A stretch of DNA of 64,000 bases, from positions 17,779 to 81,778 of the forward strand of contig PYGV01000002.1 of assembly GCA_003022385.1 (NCBI GenBank), read 5' to 3'. Origin of the DNA: a filamentous cyanobacterium CCP3. Lineage in GTDB: Bacteria; Cyanobacteriota; Cyanobacteriia; Phormidesmidales; Phormidesmidaceae. This document shows positions 30,764 through 39,110 of this stretch, piece by piece. The position numbers and the translations under genes are program-made. Under the pieces are notes generated by a model. That model saw nothing but the letters and a program-made list of their open reading frames with translations. It was not told the origin of the DNA and ran no database searches. Each line of letters starts with the position of its first letter. The stretch's first letter is position 1.

Positions 30764-31414
30764 ATGACTGTGGTACATCTTCGCCTCAGGGCAACCGAGA
30801 CGGCGAGGCTAGTGTCTGAGCCTTCGGCGGATATGGACTTTGAACAATTGACCTCGGCAAACGCCGGAACGCTGAGCGATGCAGACCTGTGGTTGGCCCT
30901 ACAGGCAGGGCAGACCAGCGCCCTGGGAACGCTATACGATCGCCACAGCGGACTGGTCTATGGGATAGCGCTCAAGGTGTTAGGCCACGCCCAGGAGGCA
31001 GAGGACCTGACCCAAGACATCTTTGTCAAGCTAGCCCAATCGACGGCCTACGACCCACAGCGGGGCTCGTTTAGAACCTATTTGGCCATTTTGACGCGAT
31101 CGCGAGCCATAGACCGACTGCGATCGCGCCAGTCGGCCCGCGATTCTGTGGCTCGGCTGAAGGCTAGCGATCAGCCCCCCAATCCTACTCCTGCCGATGC
31201 CCTAGCCCAGAGTGAACGAGCCGAAGAAATCCGGGCGGCGCTGGCCCAGCTCTCGGCTAACCAGCAGCAAATCCTGCGGCTGGCCTACTATGAGGGTCTA
31301 TCCCAGGCCACCATTGCCGAGCAGCTCGACACGCCCCTGGGCACTGTCAAGACCCATTCTCGCCGGGGGCTGCTGAAGCTCCGGCAAATTCTCCAAAATC
31401 GCCGGGGTAACTAG
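30764..31414 (+). CDS. ECF-type RNA polymerase sigma factor
   Basis: A 216-residue extracytoplasmic-function sigma factor. Region 2 (LYDRHSGLVYGIALKVLGHA..AEDLTQDIFVKL, about 60-100) and region 4 with its helix-turn-helix (LSANQQQILRLAYYEGLSQ, about 160-205) are clear; there is no region 3. The first in-frame ATG is used; ATG at 30833 is an alternative because the first 23 residues lie outside the sigma domain. Four bases separate it from the anti-sigma gene. Confidence 0.9.
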   Translation: MTVVHLRLRATETARLVSEPSADMDFEQLTSANAGTLSDADLWLALQAGQTSALGTLYDRHSGLVYGIALKVLGHAQEAEDLTQDIFVKLAQSTAYDPQRGSFRTYLAILTRSRAIDRLRSRQSARDSVARLKASDQPPNPTPADALAQSERAEEIRAALAQLSANQQQILRLAYYEGLSQATIAEQLDTPLGTVKTHSRRGLLKLRQILQNRRGN

Positions 31415-31418
31415 CACT

Positions 31419-32192
31419 ATGACCGGGTCTATTTCACCCGAACAACTACAAAACCTGCTGGCTGGCTACGTTCTCTACGACCTCAGCCCTGAGGAATCGG
31501 CGACCGTGGCTCGACTGCTGGCGGCGGACCCTAGCCTGCAGCAGGATATCGACCAGATGCAGCAGGCTCTGGAGCTGGCCTACGATGGCGATCCGGTTTC
31601 TCCCCCGGCTCACCTGAGGCCGGTCGTTCTGGCGGCGGCTGGGGGCGAGATGGCTGTGGCCAAACCGTCGGCGACCGCGATTGCAGGTGCACTGGCGTCT
31701 GAACCGATGCGGCGATTGCGGCACTGGCCGCTGGCCTGGGCCGCCGCTGCGGCTCTGATTGCGGGGTTGAGTCTGAGCAATCTGTTGCTGTGGCGGACGC
31801 TGCAATTCGAGCGAGCCGGTCGCGACGAAACCCTCACGGTTGCCCTGGGTTCGCCCGATGACGCCACTTCGGGGCAGGCCCAGGTGGTGCTCAATCCTGA
31901 TACCCTGGCGGGTTCGCTAACGGTAGAAAATTTGCCCCCCTTGGAGCCCGGCAGCGTGTATGTGCTGTGGACAGTGCTAGACCCCAACGCCCCGGCCACC
32001 GTAGACCAAAAAAACGCCATTCTGACTACGGTGTTTACCGTCGATGCGCAGGGCAATGTGACCCAACCGATTGATCTCCCCCCTGTATACCGTCGCGATC
32101 CCAGTCTAGTGCGGGCGATCGCCATTACCCAAGAACGAGCTGAGGCACCCCAGGAACACCTATCGACGCCTATTCTGATTCAGCCCCTTTAG
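31419..32192 (+). CDS. Membrane-anchored anti-sigma factor (RskA-like)
   Basis: A 257-residue single-pass protein: a cytoplasmic anti-sigma-like helical region (1-80, LLAGYVLYDLSPEESATVARLL), one membrane helix (about 105-125) and an extracytoplasmic RskA/anti-sigma-K-type C-terminal domain (about 140-257). The zinc ligands of ZAS-type anti-sigma factors are absent, as expected for the RskA type. It presumably holds the adjacent sigma factor inactive until regulated proteolysis. Partner assignment rests on adjacency. Confidence 0.85.
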   Translation: MTGSISPEQLQNLLAGYVLYDLSPEESATVARLLAADPSLQQDIDQMQQALELAYDGDPVSPPAHLRPVVLAAAGGEMAVAKPSATAIAGALASEPMRRLRHWPLAWAAAAALIAGLSLSNLLLWRTLQFERAGRDETLTVALGSPDDATSGQAQVVLNPDTLAGSLTVENLPPLEPGSVYVLWTVLDPNAPATVDQKNAILTTVFTVDAQGNVTQPIDLPPVYRRDPSLVRAIAITQERAEAPQEHLSTPILIQPL

Positions 32193-32327
32193 AGCGTCAA
32201 AAGCCAGATGACAGACGACAGAACAGACCAAGGGGTGCTTTCCAGGGGTACTTTGCATCGAGCGATCGCCTTGGCAGAGGCGTATTAGCGAGATAATTAA
32301 GCCATGTTCCCCCGCTAGAGGTGCCCA

Positions 32328-33788
32328 TTGGCTTTTCTTGCTCTGCCCGCCAATGCCTTTGTTGACCCCCAGGGCCACAACCGAGCGGCCATTGAGGCCG
32401 TATGTCAGCAGGTGGTGGCGCAAATTCTCGATTACTTAGCTGGGGCCAGTGATCACGTGCCGCTGCCATCGGTGCAGGAGATTCCCTTTCAGGGCATTCC
32501 AGAACAGCCGACGGCGATCGCGCCCCTGCTCGACGCGCTGAGCGATCTAATGGCCCAGTCGATGAACCCGTCGCACCCCGGCTACATGGGCCATATGGAC
32601 CCGCTACCCAGTACGGCGTCTATCGTCGGTGACTGGGTGGCGGCGGCGCTCAATAACAACATGCTAAGCGTTGAAATGTCTCCAGCCCTGTCGCGGCTAG
32701 AGCCTCTGCTGTTGGCAGAGATTGCCCAGTTGTTTGGGCTGGGCGAAACCGCAGGCGGACTGCTGACGAGCGGCGGCACGCTAGCCAATCTGCAAGCCCT
32801 AACCGTGGCTCGCAACGTCAAGCTTGGCTGCTTGTACGAGGGGCTGGCCGGTGGGCCGCCGCCCGTGATCTTCGCCTCAGAACTGGCCCACACCTCGATT
32901 CAAAAGGCGGGTATGCTGCTGGGGCTAGGGCTGAATGGGGTGGTGCCAATACCGGCCAACGCCCGAGGCCAGATGGATATTGGCACTTTGGACGCGAAGA
33001 TTCAGGGCGCGATCGCCCAGGGGCAGCAGCCCTTTGCGGTGGTGGCGACGGCGGGGACGACGGTGACAGGCAATATTGACCCCCTGCCCGAAATTGCCCG
33101 CATTTCCCAGGCTTACGGCCTGTGGTTGCATGTCGATGCGGCCTATGGCGGCGCGATCGCGTTTTCTCCTACCCACCGCTACCGGCTAGCGGGTATTGAG
33201 CAGGCCGATTCAGTCACCTTTAACCCGCAAAAATGGCTGTACGTCACTAAAACCTGCGCTTCGGTGCTGTTTCGCGATCTGAGCCTGCTGCACAGCCATT
33301 TTCGGGTTTCGGCCCCCTACATGAACACCGAAGCCAACTGGGCCAACCTGGGCGAACTGTCGGTGCAAGGCACCCGCCACACCGACGTACTGAAACTGTG
33401 GCTAACCCTGGCCCACCTGGGCAAAGCGGGCTGCGCCGAATTGATCGATGCCAGCTATACCCTCACGGATCACTTTGTGGCTCAGGTGCGGCAGCGGCCC
33501 TGGCTGGAGCTGGCGAGCGATCCAGACATGAACCTGATCTGCTTTCGGGGTTGCCCAGCGGCTCTACCGCCGGACCAGTGGGATAGCTGGAATGCTGGCC
33601 TACAGCAGTATTTGCTGAACCAACACCATACGTTTTTGTCGCTGCCGGTGTTTCAGGGTCAGCGGTGGTTGAAAGCAGTACTGCTAAACCCGTTTACCAC
33701 GGCGGCCCAGCTCAGCGATCTGTTTTTGGCCGTAGACGAATATGCAAAGCTCAGGGCTGAGACCCTACCCAGTGTGGAGATGCCCTGA
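32328..33788 (+). CDS. PLP-dependent group II decarboxylase
   Basis: A 486-residue fold-type I decarboxylase (glutamate/aromatic/diaminobutyrate group). HPGYMGHM marks the substrate region, SELAHTSIQKA has the PLP-stacking His, LHVDAAYGG the PLP-binding Asp, and Lys302 in NPQKWLYV forms the Schiff base. TTG start at 32328 with AGAGGTG upstream. The substrate is not determinable; glutamate, aspartate and diaminobutyrate are candidates. A 520-bp non-coding region follows. Confidence 0.88.
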   Translation: MAFLALPANAFVDPQGHNRAAIEAVCQQVVAQILDYLAGASDHVPLPSVQEIPFQGIPEQPTAIAPLLDALSDLMAQSMNPSHPGYMGHMDPLPSTASIVGDWVAAALNNNMLSVEMSPALSRLEPLLLAEIAQLFGLGETAGGLLTSGGTLANLQALTVARNVKLGCLYEGLAGGPPPVIFASELAHTSIQKAGMLLGLGLNGVVPIPANARGQMDIGTLDAKIQGAIAQGQQPFAVVATAGTTVTGNIDPLPEIARISQAYGLWLHVDAAYGGAIAFSPTHRYRLAGIEQADSVTFNPQKWLYVTKTCASVLFRDLSLLHSHFRVSAPYMNTEANWANLGELSVQGTRHTDVLKLWLTLAHLGKAGCAELIDASYTLTDHFVAQVRQRPWLELASDPDMNLICFRGCPAALPPDQWDSWNAGLQQYLLNQHHTFLSLPVFQGQRWLKAVLLNPFTTAAQLSDLFLAVDEYAKLRAETLPSVEMP

Positions 33789-34309
33789 TTGAGCCGATGC
33801 TAGCGACAGGCTTGTCAACCTCTAATCGCGTTTGAATACGCTGCGTTTGGACATTGATTGAAGGCGATTATACCTGAGCTGGCCCGGGCACCACGAGTTA
33901 TCCACAGCCGCAAGAAAATCTGTGGATAACGTGCTGATTCAGCAGGTTAAGAGCGAGGCTGCCGTCAAAAGAGCCTGCCGAGTAAGAGTTTAAGCGCCTA
34001 TCACAAAACTGTTGCTGCACAGGTGCTTGTGGAAAAAGACAGCCAAAACGAACTGGTAAAGCTCTGTCTACCAGCAGAACTCTCAGCGGCATCGCGCCCA
34101 AGTAGACGTTGGGTTTTTTATTTTAAGGAAGCACTTTTAATCAAGCTGTAAACCAGGCTACATTTTTTTGGTGGACTCTGAGTCGTAGGCTCAATTGACC
34201 TGATTAGGTTTAGGGGCAGGCGGTGGAAGGCTAGAATCGGTATGCTAGAGAAGCCCTCGTGCAATAGCTCCCTGCTGTTGCCGACCGACATTCACCGGGA
34301 GATTTTTTG
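33789..34309. other. 521-bp non-coding region with DnaA-box-like sequences
   Basis: No credible gene; the one open frame (33898-34101, minus) has no recognisable features. The stretch contains three DnaA-box 9-mers within 140 bp and an adjacent T/A-rich segment (34109-34180). It precedes the DUF3386 gene and must also include that gene's promoter. Confidence 0.55.
33897..34036. other. DnaA-box cluster, candidate replication or DnaA-binding site
   Basis: TTATCCACA at 33898-33906 and its exact inverse TGTGGATAA at 33921-33929 form 10-bp arms with a 14-bp spacer. A third site, TGTGGAAAA at 34028-34036, is the reverse complement of TTTTCCACA, the form reported for cyanobacterial DnaA boxes. Neither dnaA nor dnaN is nearby. 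It could be oriC, a DnaA titration site or a chance inverted repeat. Confidence 0.4.
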
Positions 34310-34969
34310 ATGGTTGGAACTCAACTCGCCGCACGGGACTTTTTTCGGGCGGCCTACGAAAACCGTTACACCTGGGATGCGGCCTTTCCTGGCTATACGG
34401 CCGATGTCACCTTCACCCACAACGGCCAAAGCTACGCTGGCCAGGTTAAGGTCAGTGCCGACCTCAAGCTCGAAGTGAGCGGCATGGCCGACGATACGGC
34501 CCAAAAGGCGGTTCATGGCCAGCTGTTTGAGGTCTCCATTCACCGGGTTCGGCGCGGGTTTGAAGACACCCACGGCAACAACACCTTTAGCTATGGCGAA
34601 ACCCTGCCCGATGGCTCGGTCGAAATTCTCATGGGCGGCAAAGCGGAAGGCGATCGCTACCAAATTAAGAACAACGAGGTTTCGATGGTGCACCGCCATA
34701 TTCACGGCGTGGTTGTCACCATTCACACCTACAGCAGCCATGACACTGGGGCGGGCTACCTATCGCACCGCTACGACTCGGTCTACCACGACCCCAAAAC
34801 GGGCGAGCAAAAGGGCGGCCTCAGCGACTTTGAAGACGAGTATACCGAGGTAGGCGGCTACTACATTCTCGCGCGCCGCGCCATTGAGACCACGATTGAG
34901 AATGGCACCGACATGCAGGAAGACTCGCAGGAGTTTGTATTCTCTAACATTGCCTTGCTAGGGGCATAA
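34310..34969 (+). CDS. DUF3386 protein
   Basis: A 219-residue cyanobacterial DUF3386 protein of unknown function. It is soluble, without signal peptide or membrane segment, and rich in beta-strand patterns (GYTADVTFTHNGQSYAGQVKV, YTEVGGYYILARR). ATG at 34310 with GGGAGA upstream; an in-frame codon directly before it is not needed. A strong terminator follows the stop, so it is a single-gene unit. Confidence 0.85.
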   Translation: MVGTQLAARDFFRAAYENRYTWDAAFPGYTADVTFTHNGQSYAGQVKVSADLKLEVSGMADDTAQKAVHGQLFEVSIHRVRRGFEDTHGNNTFSYGETLPDGSVEILMGGKAEGDRYQIKNNEVSMVHRHIHGVVVTIHTYSSHDTGAGYLSHRYDSVYHDPKTGEQKGGLSDFEDEYTEVGGYYILARRAIETTIENGTDMQEDSQEFVFSNIALLGA

Positions 34970-35001
34970 GTCCAGGTAGCTCGATCAGCAATGCTCCTTT
35001 G

Positions 35002-35042
35002 CCCGCGCTGCCCATAGAGGCAGCGCGGGTTGTTACTTTTTT
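35002..35042 (+). terminator. Intrinsic terminator after the DUF3386 gene
   Basis: 11-bp perfect stem CCCGCGCTGCC / GGCAGCGCGGG (35002-35012 with 35019-35029) and then TTGTTACTTTTTT. One of the strongest terminators in the window. Confidence 0.9.
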
Positions 35043-35107
35043 GCAGACTGTTTCGGTGGCCCTGAGCTAGCATCTACGCACCGTCTTTTGGGCGCACTGT
35101 CTGTTGT

Positions 35108-35653
35108 ATGTCGCCAGTTCGTACCCAGTATCCCAACTTGCCCCGCCACGCGCTGATGGTGTGCGCCACCCTGGTAGAAAATCCGCTCAACTTGGGCATG
35201 CTCTGCCGCACGACCGAGGCCTTTCGACTGGAGGCGCTGGTGTTGAGCGACCTGAATCTGGCCCAGGACCGCAAGTTTCGTCAGGGGGCAGTGGCGACCC
35301 ATCAGTGGCAGCCGTTAATGGGGTGCGCCCCAGATCACCTGCCCCAGTGGCTGCACCAGCAGCGACAGCGAGGCTACACCCCGATCGCGCTCGATCTTCA
35401 GCCCCAGGCCTTGCCCTTGTCTGACCTGCGTTTTCCGGAGCGGGCGGTGCTGGTGCTGGGGCGCGAGCTGACGGGCATTCCTGCTGCCGTAGCGGCGGCT
35501 TGCGACCAGTCGGTGACAATCCCTCAGTATGGGGTGGTGCAGTCGCTAAATGTGCAAACGGCGGCCGCCCTGGCCATATATGCCTACATTGGCCAATGGG
35601 GCATGGTTGCGCCGTCAGCCCCAACCCCTTTGGCCCCCACGCCCTTAGAATGA
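35108..35653 (+). CDS. SpoU/TrmH-family RNA 2'-O-methyltransferase
   Basis: A 181-residue SPOUT-fold methyltransferase. The three motifs are visible: ENPLNLGMLCRTTEAF (motif 1), VLVLGRELTGIP (motif 2) and IPQYGVVQSLNVQTAAAL (motif 3), which form the knotted SAM site. Members methylate ribose of tRNA or rRNA; the target is not predictable here. A short Pro/Ala tail follows the catalytic domain. Confidence 0.88.
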   Translation: MSPVRTQYPNLPRHALMVCATLVENPLNLGMLCRTTEAFRLEALVLSDLNLAQDRKFRQGAVATHQWQPLMGCAPDHLPQWLHQQRQRGYTPIALDLQPQALPLSDLRFPERAVLVLGRELTGIPAAVAAACDQSVTIPQYGVVQSLNVQTAAALAIYAYIGQWGMVAPSAPTPLAPTPLE

Positions 35654-35683
35654 AGATGTAGCTTTGAATGCAATAGTTGGCCT

Positions 35684-35968
35684 ATGCCGCCCCGTTGGCC
35701 CCGTAAACCGACCCGAGAAGACCCTGCCTACCGCAAGTTAGAAGACCGCATTAACTTCGCGGTGCATGTAGCGGCATTCACTGCTGTGAATTCTGGGCTT
35801 TGGTTTTTTCATACTCTAGATCCTAACTGGGTTCCCTGGGTCGCTAAAGTAACGCTAACCTGGCTGCCCGTGCTCGTAGGCAATGCCGTTTACATCTTTG
35901 CGATCGCAGACTATTCCCCCGTGCCGCTGTCTCCCACGGCCAAACCTGACCCCAATGGAGAATCTTAG
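35684..35968 (+). CDS. 2TM-domain membrane protein
   Basis: A 94-residue protein with two membrane helices (about 24-46 and 54-78) after a basic N-terminus, matching the 2TM domain (PF13239-like pattern, YRKLEDRINFAVHVAAF). The function is unknown. It sits 2 bp before a DUF3181 gene, so the two are probably co-transcribed. Confidence 0.75.
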   Translation: MPPRWPRKPTREDPAYRKLEDRINFAVHVAAFTAVNSGLWFFHTLDPNWVPWVAKVTLTWLPVLVGNAVYIFAIADYSPVPLSPTAKPDPNGES

Positions 35969-35970
35969 TT

Positions 35971-36279
35971 ATGTCTGATGCGTCTACAGCTCGGGCCATT
36001 GAATCCCTGGCCGCAGCCATTGGCGACAAAGTTTACCTCGATGTCGCCAAGTGGCACCTGTATTTGGGCGATGCCAAACTGCATACCCCCCTGGCCGAAA
36101 AACTCTACCCCCTGGTGGTAGAAGATAAGGTTACCGAAGCGGCGGTCACCGATATTCTGACCACCACCGCTGTTGCGATTGGCGGCGGTCAAAAAACGGT
36201 GACGATGGCCGATCTAATTCCGGCCGCTAGCAAAACCGATTTGCTGGAGGCGATTGCTGACTACCAGCGCGACCTGTAG
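35971..36279 (+). CDS. DUF3181 protein
   Basis: A 102-residue soluble helical protein of the cyanobacterial DUF3181 family (AAAIGDKVYLDVAKWHLYLGDAKLH). The function is unknown. It is immediately downstream of the 2TM gene and convergent with the PRC-barrel gene. Confidence 0.8.
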   Translation: MSDASTARAIESLAAAIGDKVYLDVAKWHLYLGDAKLHTPLAEKLYPLVVEDKVTEAAVTDILTTTAVAIGGGQKTVTMADLIPAASKTDLLEAIADYQRDL

Positions 36280-36285
36280 CCAGCT

Positions 36286-37287
36286 CTAACGATGTCGGGG
36301 GCGATCGTCGGCCCGATTGTCGCGGTTTTCTGGGCGATTTGGGGGGCGATAGAGGGGGCGTTCTGAGGGCAGATCGTCCTCAGGCCAGAGCTCCATCGCG
36401 TTGACGTCAATGGTGGGCACATTGTCGTCGCGCAGGTTTGGCCCAGAGGGCAGGCCAGCAGTGGCATCGGTAACGGCCTCACGCAGCTGGTTACGCAGGT
36501 GGCGCGTGCGCTTTTTGACGTTGCCCAGCAGGCCACCTAGCTTGTCCTGGGCCTCGGCCTGGAGCTTTTGGCGGCGGTCTTGGGCCTCGGCCCCCAGCTT
36601 TTGGCGCTGGTCCTGGAGGCGATCGCTCACCTGCTGCTGGGCCTGGCGGGTGGTCTTAACGGCGGCATCCCAGCCCTGGCGAGGGTCGGGTATTTGGTCG
36701 AGGGAAAGGCGATCGAGGGGAAGGCGTTCAAAGGGCGATCGCGGCGCTGTAGGTTCTGGCGGCTGCGGTAGGCCAGCCCGAATCAAAGGAGCTGAACGCA
36801 GCGCGGCATCTTCCGCCATCATGCGGCGGCGGCCCGTGCTGATCACGGCCACCGGGTCGAGGGCATACAGGCCGGGGGCCAGACCGCTGCCTTCCTCTGG
36901 AATAAACAGGTATTGCAAAATATTGCCAGTGGCCGGGTCGAAGCGATAGTCAAAGAGCTGACCGGTGCGATCGCCGTGGTCTGACCAAATTTCGACCATG
37001 CCCAAGGGCAGGCAATCTTGCAGGTGCTCGTCGATCGCCTCAATCTGCGCCCCCGCCTTAACCACCACGCCATCGCGGCCAATCGAGCCGATCTGAGACC
37101 ACAAAAACCGCCGACTCTGGCGCTGGAGCAGCCCCCCGGCGCTACAGCCAATGCCCTGAACCTGATGGGTACGGCTGTTGACCCACACTTCAGCAATCGG
37201 GCCAAACTCTTCGGCGGTATCCAGGTTAATGGCCAGACGGTTGAGCAACTCGCTCTTCAGCATGTCCTGAGGAAGTGGCCCGTCCAT
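36286..37287 (-). CDS. PRC-barrel domain protein with coiled-coil tail
   Basis: A 333-residue protein. Two PRC-barrel-like beta domains (about 10-85 and 95-175) are followed by a Pro-rich linker, a coiled-coil rich in repeated Q/D/R/K (DRLQDQRQKLGAEAQDRRQK, about 225-270) and a highly charged, Arg/Asp-rich C-terminus. The ATG at 37287 is chosen because AGGAGCG lies 6-7 bases upstream; a longer frame lacks this. PRC-barrels bind RNA or reaction-centre proteins, and the role here is unknown. Confidence 0.72.
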   Translation of the reverse strand: MDGPLPQDMLKSELLNRLAINLDTAEEFGPIAEVWVNSRTHQVQGIGCSAGGLLQRQSRRFLWSQIGSIGRDGVVVKAGAQIEAIDEHLQDCLPLGMVEIWSDHGDRTGQLFDYRFDPATGNILQYLFIPEEGSGLAPGLYALDPVAVISTGRRRMMAEDAALRSAPLIRAGLPQPPEPTAPRSPFERLPLDRLSLDQIPDPRQGWDAAVKTTRQAQQQVSDRLQDQRQKLGAEAQDRRQKLQAEAQDKLGGLLGNVKKRTRHLRNQLREAVTDATAGLPSGPNLRDDNVPTIDVNAMELWPEDDLPSERPLYRPPNRPENRDNRADDRPRHR

Positions 37288-37440
37288 ATCAACGCTCCTG
37301 CGATCGCTAGCCCAGGCCACCCTTGGCCTGGAGGGGACTGTCTTCAATGGTAGTCGATCGAAAATTTAAGTTTGAAATTAGCCAGGATGGTATTGAGAAT
37401 AGAGGGCTGGCCTCAATGCGGCGTTGGGGCAAAAAAGTGA

Positions 37441-37845
37441 CTACAACTCGTCCTGGATCGGAACGGATTGGCTGATTCTGCCTACCCAAACAGACCCTAG
37501 ATAGAGCAATCCGAGCACCCCACCGCCGTAAATTAGACCTACAGAAAGAGCCGAGTCGAAGCTGTAGAGGGGATGATGGTCGAGCCGTTTGTGTAGTGCG
37601 GCGTGGATGGCGAGGAAAGCGGTGATCGCAACCCTTGACCATTGCTTGATCGCTGGGGCTTCATGGTTAGTCAGCCACAGCAGCCCCGCCACCAGGGGAA
37701 TGTGTACCAGCACAAAAGCCATTTCAGCGGTAGCTTCGGGTAAACGGCGCAGAATAAACAGCAGCCGCCACTCAGCCTGGGTCATGGCGTCGAGTTCGTG
37801 AGCCATGAGGATGGCAAAGCCCAGATAAAACAGCAAATTTTGCAT
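37441..37845 (-). CDS. Small four-helix membrane protein (DUF6713-like)
   Basis: A 134-residue integral membrane protein with about four hydrophobic segments. The motif HELDAMTQAEWRL near residues 16-28 resembles the DUF6713 family, but I am not certain of that assignment. Function unknown. Confidence 0.65.
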   Translation of the reverse strand: MQNLLFYLGFAILMAHELDAMTQAEWRLLFILRRLPEATAEMAFVLVHIPLVAGLLWLTNHEAPAIKQWSRVAITAFLAIHAALHKRLDHHPLYSFDSALSVGLIYGGGVLGLLYLGSVWVGRISQSVPIQDEL

Positions 37846-37942
37846 GGCATGCCCCTTCTGACGAGCTTCTGAAGCTGAACCGCTTCCGGCTTCTCAATTA
37901 CACGTTAAAGTGTGCATTAAATAGGTCATCTGGGACAGCGTT

Positions 37943-38641
37943 ATGTCTGATCAAGGCGGGAATATTTTACTGGTAGATGATGAGCCTGGTCTGCGGGAGG
38001 CGGTGCAGGCCTACCTGGAAGACAGCGGCTTCACGGTGCGGGCCGCCAGCAACGCCAAGGAAGGCTGGGATTTGCTCCAGCAGGAAACCCCCGACGTGCT
38101 GATCTCAGACATCATGATGCCCCAGGTGGACGGCTACGCCTTTTTGGCCCAGGTGCGCGACGATGTGCGCTTTAAGGGGCTGCCGGTGCTGTTTTTGACG
38201 GCGCGGGGCATGACCAGCGATCGCATTCAGGGCTACAACTCGGGCTGCGACGCCTACCTCTCCAAACCCTTTGACCCCGAAGAGCTGGTGGCTGTTGTCA
38301 GCAACCTGATTGGTCGTCGCGCCGCCCAGACCCCCGACTCGGGCGACATCCCCGATATTGCGGTAATGGCCCGTCAGATCGAAGAAATCAAAGCGATGCT
38401 CAGCCAGAAGGGCGGCATTGCCAAGGTGGCCTCCGACATTCGTATCGACCTCACCCCCCGCGAGCAGAGCGTGCTCGACCTGGTCGCCGAGGGGCTGATG
38501 AATAAAGAAATCGCCAGCCGCCTCGACACCAGCGTCCGCAACGTCGAAAAGTACGTCAGCCGCCTATTCAGTAAAACCGGCACCAACAGCCGCACCGAGC
38601 TAGTGCGGTTTGCCCTGGAGCACGGCATGGTAACGACGTAA
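37943..38641 (+). CDS. NarL/LuxR-type response regulator (Rre1/Ycf29-like)
   Basis: A 232-residue two-domain regulator. Receiver: acidic pocket DDE near 14-16, phospho-acceptor Asp in ISDIMMP (about residue 57), Lys in SKPFD. DNA-binding LuxR helix-turn-helix at the C-terminus (LTPREQSVLDLVAEGLMNKE, about 170-230). The receiver strongly recalls the cyanobacterial Rre1/Ycf29 group (stress and heat response), but paralogues exist. No sensor kinase is adjacent. The repeat array begins right after the stop. Confidence 0.88.
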   Translation: MSDQGGNILLVDDEPGLREAVQAYLEDSGFTVRAASNAKEGWDLLQQETPDVLISDIMMPQVDGYAFLAQVRDDVRFKGLPVLFLTARGMTSDRIQGYNSGCDAYLSKPFDPEELVAVVSNLIGRRAAQTPDSGDIPDIAVMARQIEEIKAMLSQKGGIAKVASDIRIDLTPREQSVLDLVAEGLMNKEIASRLDTSVRNVEKYVSRLFSKTGTNSRTELVRFALEHGMVTT

Positions 38642-38642
38642 G

Positions 38643-38678
38643 GATTTTGGATTTTAGATTTTAGATTTTGGATTTTGG
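38643..38678 (+). repeat. AT-rich heptamer-like repeat (left copy)
   Basis: GGATTTTGGATTTTAGATTT and its continuation is a run of ATTTTGG / ATTTTAG units. The 17-nt core at 38644-38660 recurs, inverted and exact, at 39093-39109, bracketing the four-helix-bundle gene. Confidence 0.8.
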
Positions 38679-38724
38679 CGGGGTGGTTGGGCAAGCTGGG
38701 GGCAGGTGCATTTGGGTTTGAGGG

Positions 38725-39099
38725 TTGGATGAACAGGCTTTTAAGCAGCGGACAAAGGTGCTGGCGCTGCGGGTTATTCGGCTAGTGGAGGCGTTGCCGC
38801 GAAAGCCTGCGACAGATGTAATTGGTAAGCAATTGATTCGCTGTGCGACGTCAGTTGGGGCAAATTATCGTTCCGCATGTCGCGCGAAATCAGTAGCCGA
38901 CTTGATCGCTAAGTTGGGAATCGTTGAAGAAGAAGCGGATGAGTGCCTCTACTGGCTAGAACTACTTGTTGAGACCGAAGAGATTTCCGCAGAACGAGTA
39001 AAAAGTCTGATGGCTGAGACCAACGAAATTCTCGCTATGACCGTCGCTTCTATCAAGACATTGCGGCGCAAGAGAGCAAATCCAAAATCCCCAATCTAA
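38725..39099 (+). CDS. Four-helix-bundle protein (23S rRNA intervening-sequence protein family)
   Basis: A 124-residue helical protein of the S23/IVP family, often encoded in intervening sequences of 23S rRNA genes or free-standing. Recognised by LALRVIRLVEALPRKPATDV, SVGANYRSACRAKS and GIVEEEADECLYWLELL. TTG start at 38725 with GAGGG just upstream; no ATG alternative exists. The last codons (NPKSPI and stop) are made by the right-hand flanking repeat. Function unknown; likely a passenger of a small mobile or repeat-bounded unit (inference). Confidence 0.82.
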   Translation: MDEQAFKQRTKVLALRVIRLVEALPRKPATDVIGKQLIRCATSVGANYRSACRAKSVADLIAKLGIVEEEADECLYWLELLVETEEISAERVKSLMAETNEILAMTVASIKTLRRKRANPKSPI

Positions 39100-39110
39100 A
39101 ATCCAAAATT
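39078..39110 (+). repeat. AT-rich repeat (right, inverted copy)
   Basis: Inverted relative to 38643-38678; the exact 17-nt core is at 39093-39109. It supplies the stop codon of the four-helix-bundle gene and most of the stop codon of chrA on the other strand. Confidence 0.8.

Noticed and set aside
33898..34101. 67-codon minus-strand frame in the DnaA-box region
   Set aside because: It would translate the palindromic boxes; composition and codon pattern give no support for a protein.
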